Assembly (NCBI GenBank): GCA_023301785.1 | Contig: JALZUF010000025.1 | Coordinates: 1 to 10,618, forward strand | Source of the DNA: Alphaproteobacteria bacterium | GTDB lineage: Bacteria; Pseudomonadota; Alphaproteobacteria; Micavibrionales; Micavibrionaceae | Direction of reading: 5' to 3' | DNA: 10,618 nucleotides | Part shown: piece by piece, positions 7,490 through 10,618 of the stretch | How the letters are laid out: each line of letters opens with the position of its first letter | Numbering within the stretch: the stretch's first letter is position 1 | Translations under genes and position numbers: made by a program | The notes under the pieces: generated by a model | Database searches by the model: none | What the model saw: only the letters and a program-made list of their open reading frames with translations | What the model was told of the DNA's origin: nothing

Positions 7490-7519
7490 AAAAAAGGCGC
7501 TAATGAAAGCGCCTTTTTT
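7490..7519. terminator. Bidirectional terminator between hydrolase gene and ftsH
   Basis: A perfect 11-base-pair stem (7490-7500 with 7509-7519) has a GGCGC/GCGCC core and an 8-base loop. It is flanked by AAAAAA on the left and TTTTTT on the right, so it gives a hairpin plus U-tract on both strands. It begins 2 bases after the hydrolase stop and lies 18 bases from the ftsH stop. Confidence 0.9.
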
Positions 7520-7536
7520 ATTTATCTGTGTTGGTA

Positions 7537-9456
7537 TTACGCCCCTTGTGGTGTTGGGCTGATTTTACCTTTTGCTTTTGGAACAGAAGATGTTGGCCCC
7601 TTTGGAATAGACGTATCATCGTCTTCTTCTTCACGGACAATCTTTTTACCTTTAAGAAGATCTTTGATTTCATCACCGCTTAAAAGTTCATACTCCAACA
7701 AAGCTTGTGCCAAAGTATGCAACTGATCGAGGTGTTTAGTTAAAAGATCTTGCGCACGGGCGTAAGCATTTTCAACGATTACGCGTGTTTCGGAGTCAAC
7801 CAAAGCGGCTGTATCATCAGAGATATTCTTAACTGCGCCACCCGTTTGACCCAAGAACAGTTCTTCTTGGTTTGACGTGTAACGTAGAGGCCCCAACTTG
7901 TCTGACATACCCCATTCAGTCACCATACGGCGCGCCGTATCTGTTGCCATTTGGATATCGCTTGAAGCCCCTGTTGTTACGGCTTCATGACCAAAGATCA
8001 TTTCTTCTGCGATACGTCCACCCATAGCCACGGACAAATCCGCTTTTAATTTTGCTTTTGACATTGAGATACGATCACCTTCAGGCAAGCGCATCACAAG
8101 CCCAAGCGCACGACCGCGCGGGATAATTGTTGCCTTATGTATTGGGTCAGATTCTTCTTCGTGGATAGCAACAATCGCGTGACCTGCTTCGTGATAAGCG
8201 GTTAGCTTTTTCTCTTCGTCGGTCATCACCATTGATTTACGCTCTGCGCCCATCATAATTTTGTCTTTCGCCCCTTCGAAGTCATCCATATCAACGGTAC
8301 GCTTACTTTTACGCGCCGCCAATAAAGCCGCCTCATTGACCAAGTTCGCCAAGTCTGCACCAGAGAAACCCGGTGTGCCACGTGCTAAAGTTTTTGCATC
8401 GGCACTGTCGCCTAAAGGGACTTTTTTCATGTGAACTTTAAGAATTTTTTCACGGCCTGTAATATCAGGCAATGGCACAACGATCTGACGATCGAAACGA
8501 CCTGGGCGCAATAACGCAGGATCAAGAACATCAGGACGGTTTGTTGCCGCAATCAAGATCACGCCTTCATTGGCTTCAAAGCCATCCATCTCAACTAGAA
8601 GTTGGTTTAAGGTTTGCTCACGCTCGTCGTTACCACCACCATGACCTGCGCCACGGTGACGTCCAACAGCATCAATCTCATCAATAAAGATAATACAAGG
8701 CGCATTCTTTTTCGCTTGCTCAAACATATCACGTACACGAGAAGCACCAACACCGACAAACATTTCAACAAAGTCTGAACCAGAGATTGTAAAGAAAGGT
8801 ACGCCAGCTTCACCCGCAACGGCACGCGCCGTTAAGGTTTTACCTGTTCCTGGTGGGCCAACAAGTAACGCCCCTTTTGGAATTTTACCGCCTAAGCGTT
8901 GAAATTTTTGCGGATCTTTTAGAAATTCAACCACTTCCATTAAATCAGTTTTGGCTTCATCAATACCCGCAACATCATCAAAAGTGACACGGCCATGTTT
9001 TTCGGTTAAAAGCTTTGCTTTACTTCTTCCAAAACCCATTGCGCCGCCGCCGCCTTTTCCTTGCATTTGACGCATGAAGAAAATCCATACCCCAATAAGA
9101 AGCAACATTGGAAACCATGATAGAAGAATTGAGAAAATTCCAGGGGTGTCTTTATCCGCTTCTTTAGCTTGGATACGAACACCTGATCCTTCGAGGCGCT
9201 CAACAATGTTCTCGCCATTTGGTACCATGACTTTAAATTCTTTGCTGCCATCGGCGAAAGAGCCTGTGACAGTTTGACCTTGGATAATAACTTCGCCAAC
9301 ACTACCTTGGCGAGCCTCGGTCATGAAATCACTATAGGCAATCTCTTCTTTGGGTGAAACATTGCCCATTTGGCCGCTTTGGAAGGCATTCAGAAGGAAT
9401 GCGAGCATTAGCCCAATCGCAACCCAAAACATGATATTTTTACTTAGATTATTCAT
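7537..9456 (-). CDS. ftsH: ATP-dependent zinc metalloprotease FtsH
   Basis: This is a membrane-anchored AAA+ protease that extracts and degrades misfolded or surplus membrane and regulatory proteins as a hexamer in the inner membrane. The 639-residue product is complete. Transmembrane helix 1 is at ~8-25 and a periplasmic domain at ~30-105. Helix 2 is at ~107-128, followed by a glycine-rich linker. Walker A GPPGTGKT is at 200-207, the pore motif FVG at 233-235, Walker B IIFIDEID at 255-262 and the second region of homology with arginine fingers at ~307-323. The protease zinc site HEAGH is at 422-426, with the third ligand expected at Asp500. The C-terminus is Pro/Lys/Ser-rich, as in many alphaproteobacterial homologues. 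AAAGGA precedes the ATG at slightly long spacing. It follows tilS and a small exported protein, with a candidate heat-shock promoter just upstream. Confidence 0.98.
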   Translation of the reverse strand: MNNLSKNIMFWVAIGLMLAFLLNAFQSGQMGNVSPKEEIAYSDFMTEARQGSVGEVIIQGQTVTGSFADGSKEFKVMVPNGENIVERLEGSGVRIQAKEADKDTPGIFSILLSWFPMLLLIGVWIFFMRQMQGKGGGGAMGFGRSKAKLLTEKHGRVTFDDVAGIDEAKTDLMEVVEFLKDPQKFQRLGGKIPKGALLVGPPGTGKTLTARAVAGEAGVPFFTISGSDFVEMFVGVGASRVRDMFEQAKKNAPCIIFIDEIDAVGRHRGAGHGGGNDEREQTLNQLLVEMDGFEANEGVILIAATNRPDVLDPALLRPGRFDRQIVVPLPDITGREKILKVHMKKVPLGDSADAKTLARGTPGFSGADLANLVNEAALLAARKSKRTVDMDDFEGAKDKIMMGAERKSMVMTDEEKKLTAYHEAGHAIVAIHEEESDPIHKATIIPRGRALGLVMRLPEGDRISMSKAKLKADLSVAMGGRIAEEMIFGHEAVTTGASSDIQMATDTARRMVTEWGMSDKLGPLRYTSNQEELFLGQTGGAVKNISDDTAALVDSETRVIVENAYARAQDLLTKHLDQLHTLAQALLEYELLSGDEIKDLLKGKKIVREEEDDDTSIPKGPTSSVPKAKGKISPTPQGA

Positions 9457-9492
9457 AACCGCTCAATTCCTTTAGCACTGTGATGTCTTGCA

Positions 9493-9520
9493 ATGTAAGG
9501 GTTTTCGGCAAAAAAGCAAG
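9493..9520 (-). promoter_or_regulatory. Candidate RpoH (heat-shock) promoter for ftsH
   Basis: On the minus strand CTTG (9520-9517) is followed after exactly 17 bases by CTTACAT (9499-9493). The alphaproteobacterial heat-shock pattern as I recall it is CTTG, 17 or 18 bases, CYTATNT; only one of the seven -10 positions differs. A start near 9486 would leave a leader of about 30 bases before the ftsH ATG. ftsH is heat-inducible in many bacteria, which makes the match plausible. Transcription from tilS may also continue into ftsH, because no terminator is visible upstream. Confidence 0.45.
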
Positions 9521-9596
9521 AAAATCCCGAACCGCACAAACTTAAGTCTACAGTTAATTTATTCGCTGATTATGGCCTTAAGGTGACTAAAAATCT

Positions 9597-10250
9597 TTAA
9601 TAAGATTGTGGAATAATCCGAATGGCATCTTCACGCTGTTTTTGAAGCGCGTCTTCACGTTTTTGCTTCGCACGGACACTTTCGTATAACACAAACATGA
9701 CGGGTACTTGCGTCTTATCGGGACGGCCGATAAAAGAGGTCACATTCGTTTCTGTTGTTTCCCAACGGATAACAATATCTAGGTGACCGAATAGGATTGT
9801 GTTTGCCCATCTTTCTGGGAAGTTTTCCTCACGACGATCGCGCCATACAAATTCTTCCCCCTCTGGCGGACCAAAGCGTTTTTCGAGATCTCTTTTTATC
9901 GTTATAAAATCATCCAAGCGTTCTTGAGCTTTAACGTATCTTTCTTCAGAAAATATACGTACGCGAGCCAATTTATTATCTTCAAATTCATAATTGATGG
10001 AAACTTTCATGTCGCGAATGACATCATAATAAAATAAGATCGTGCCATCTTCGGATTCTTCGACGAAAGTTGCCTCCTCTTCTGCCTTGATGATTTCTTT
10101 TGGAAGCCCCCATATAAAGCCACGCACATGGGCTTGATCAAAAATTTCATTTTCATTTGCGTATGTATCAGGCAAGGGTTCTTTTTCACGCGCCATTGTC
10201 GGTGCACTTAAAAAACATAAAGCCAATAATATATAAGTAAAAATACGCAA
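9597..10250 (-). CDS. Exported protein of unknown function between tilS and ftsH
   Basis: The product has 217 residues if translation begins at TTG 10250. The frame is open to an ATG at 10313, but those 21 extra residues overlap tilS and do not look like a signal peptide. The TTG gives a clean one: Met-Arg, a hydrophobic core, then Ala-Pro-Thr-Met-Ala near residue 20. AAGGAAGG, embedded in the last tilS codons, lies about 13 bases upstream; an ATT at 10253 is a rarer alternative start. The mature part begins a probable domain with RGFIWGLPKEII (43-54), then alternating strands (ILFYYDV, SINYEFEDNKLARV) and the sequence KRFGPPEG (124-131). A later segment near 157-166 (LDIVIRWETT) and a charged Lys/Arg/Gln tail follow. 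This layout recalls small periplasmic proteins with a Trp-Gly motif followed by a YxFxxxxL strand, but I cannot name the family. It is co-oriented with tilS and ftsH and probably in their operon. Confidence 0.8.
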   Translation of the reverse strand: MRIFTYILLALCFLSAPTMAREKEPLPDTYANENEIFDQAHVRGFIWGLPKEIIKAEEEATFVEESEDGTILFYYDVIRDMKVSINYEFEDNKLARVRIFSEERYVKAQERLDDFITIKRDLEKRFGPPEGEEFVWRDRREENFPERWANTILFGHLDIVIRWETTETNVTSFIGRPDKTQVPVMFVLYESVRAKQKREDALQKQREDAIRIIPQSY

Positions 10251-10255
10251 AATTA

Positions 10256-10618
10256 TTATGATTCCTTCCTTATATATAATGCCTTGTTTTTGTCCTTCAA
10301 TGCAAAGATACACCCACCAAGCGTTCTAGGCTTGAAGTTTTCAGTATCATGAAGCATATCATGCATTAAGTTTTCAAGTCGATCCATACGAACACCATAG
10401 TTGGTTTTAGGCACTATGTTTTCAAGTGATAACTTTAAAATACGTAGAATAATTTCTTCTGGGTGTTGGTTTAACTTTTCGAAATCAAAAACAATTTGAT
10501 CTTCTTGACTTTGAATTTGGGTTGCCTTGAAAGCATCGTTCGCAATACCTTCCAAAGCTTTTCTTGCGCGTGATAAACGTGATGCTAACGTTGTGATACG
10601 CTTTGCATTTAAGCCTTC
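10256..10618 (-). CDS. tilS: tRNA(Ile)-lysidine synthetase, C-terminal part (runs off right edge)
   Basis: TilS modifies the wobble cytidine of tRNA-Ile(CAU) to lysidine using ATP and lysine, so that it reads AUA and is charged with isoleucine. Only the last 120 residues are in the window, and the frame stays open to the right edge; a TTG at 10555 that could be mistaken for a start is internal. The recognisable parts are a segment like RLSRARKALEGIA near the right edge, GVRMDRLENLM and then PRTLGGCIFAL near the C-terminus, which fit the alphaproteobacterial TilS tail. The N-terminal PP-loop ATPase motif is outside the window. The tilS-ftsH neighbourhood supports the call. The stop lies 5 bases before the TTG of the next gene, so the pair looks translationally linked. 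Confidence 0.85.
   Translation of the reverse strand, partial: EGLNAKRITTLASRLSRARKALEGIANDAFKATQIQSQEDQIVFDFEKLNQHPEEIILRILKLSLENIVPKTNYGVRMDRLENLMHDMLHDTENFKPRTLGGCIFALKDKNKALYIRKES

Noticed and set aside
7454..7726. Plus-strand open frame overlapping the end of ftsH
   Set aside because: It lies antisense to the conserved ftsH C-terminus and across the terminator hairpin, has no ribosome-binding site and no recognisable protein features.
9541..9596. Possible CtrA site (TTAA repeats) before ftsH
   Set aside because: The two TTAA elements are 8 bases apart instead of the usual 7 and lie far from the ftsH start.
10256..10555. A separate 99-residue gene starting at TTG 10555
   Set aside because: The frame continues without a stop to the window edge with TilS-like sequence, so it is the 3' end of tilS.

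Overview
The window looks like a chromosomal segment of a low-GC alphaproteobacterium (GC about 40% by eye). The evidence is the set of genes: the C-terminal end of tilS, then ftsH, then glmM on one strand, an order common in Alphaproteobacteria, plus purA and a candidate promoter upstream of ftsH that fits the alphaproteobacterial heat-shock (RpoH) pattern. Genus cannot be fixed from the sequence; a Micavibrio- or Rhodospirillales-like lineage is only a guess.

Layout from right to left on the minus strand: the end of tilS (tRNA-Ile lysidine synthetase, running off the right edge); a small exported protein of unknown function whose start overlaps the tilS operon signals; ftsH (membrane AAA+ zinc protease); glmM (phosphoglucosamine mutase for cell-wall precursor synthesis); purA (adenylosuccinate synthetase); a 704-residue tail-anchored pseudokinase-like protein with its own good sigma70-type promoter; and the first codons of a lysine-rich protein that starts 4 bases after the pseudokinase stop and runs off the left edge.

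Two plus-strand islands interrupt this. The first (3936-4900) has a small exported, two-helix membrane protein resembling IcmD/DotP of Dot/Icm-type (type IVB) secretion systems, followed by an exported protein with two canonical EF-hand calcium loops. The second (6459-7488) is an N-formylglutamate amidohydrolase (HutG)-like gene split by a one-base frameshift at a run of five G. Each island converges on a minus-strand housekeeping gene, and a hairpin with A and T tracts on both sides, able to act as a terminator for both strands, sits between them (4923-4950 and 7490-7519).

The housekeeping genes are ordinary and intact. The points of interest are the pseudokinase and lysine-rich gene pair, the orphan IcmD-like protein beside a secreted calcium-binding protein, the frameshifted hydrolase, and the candidate heat-shock promoter of ftsH. 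No tRNA, rRNA, CRISPR array, insertion sequence or integrase was seen.
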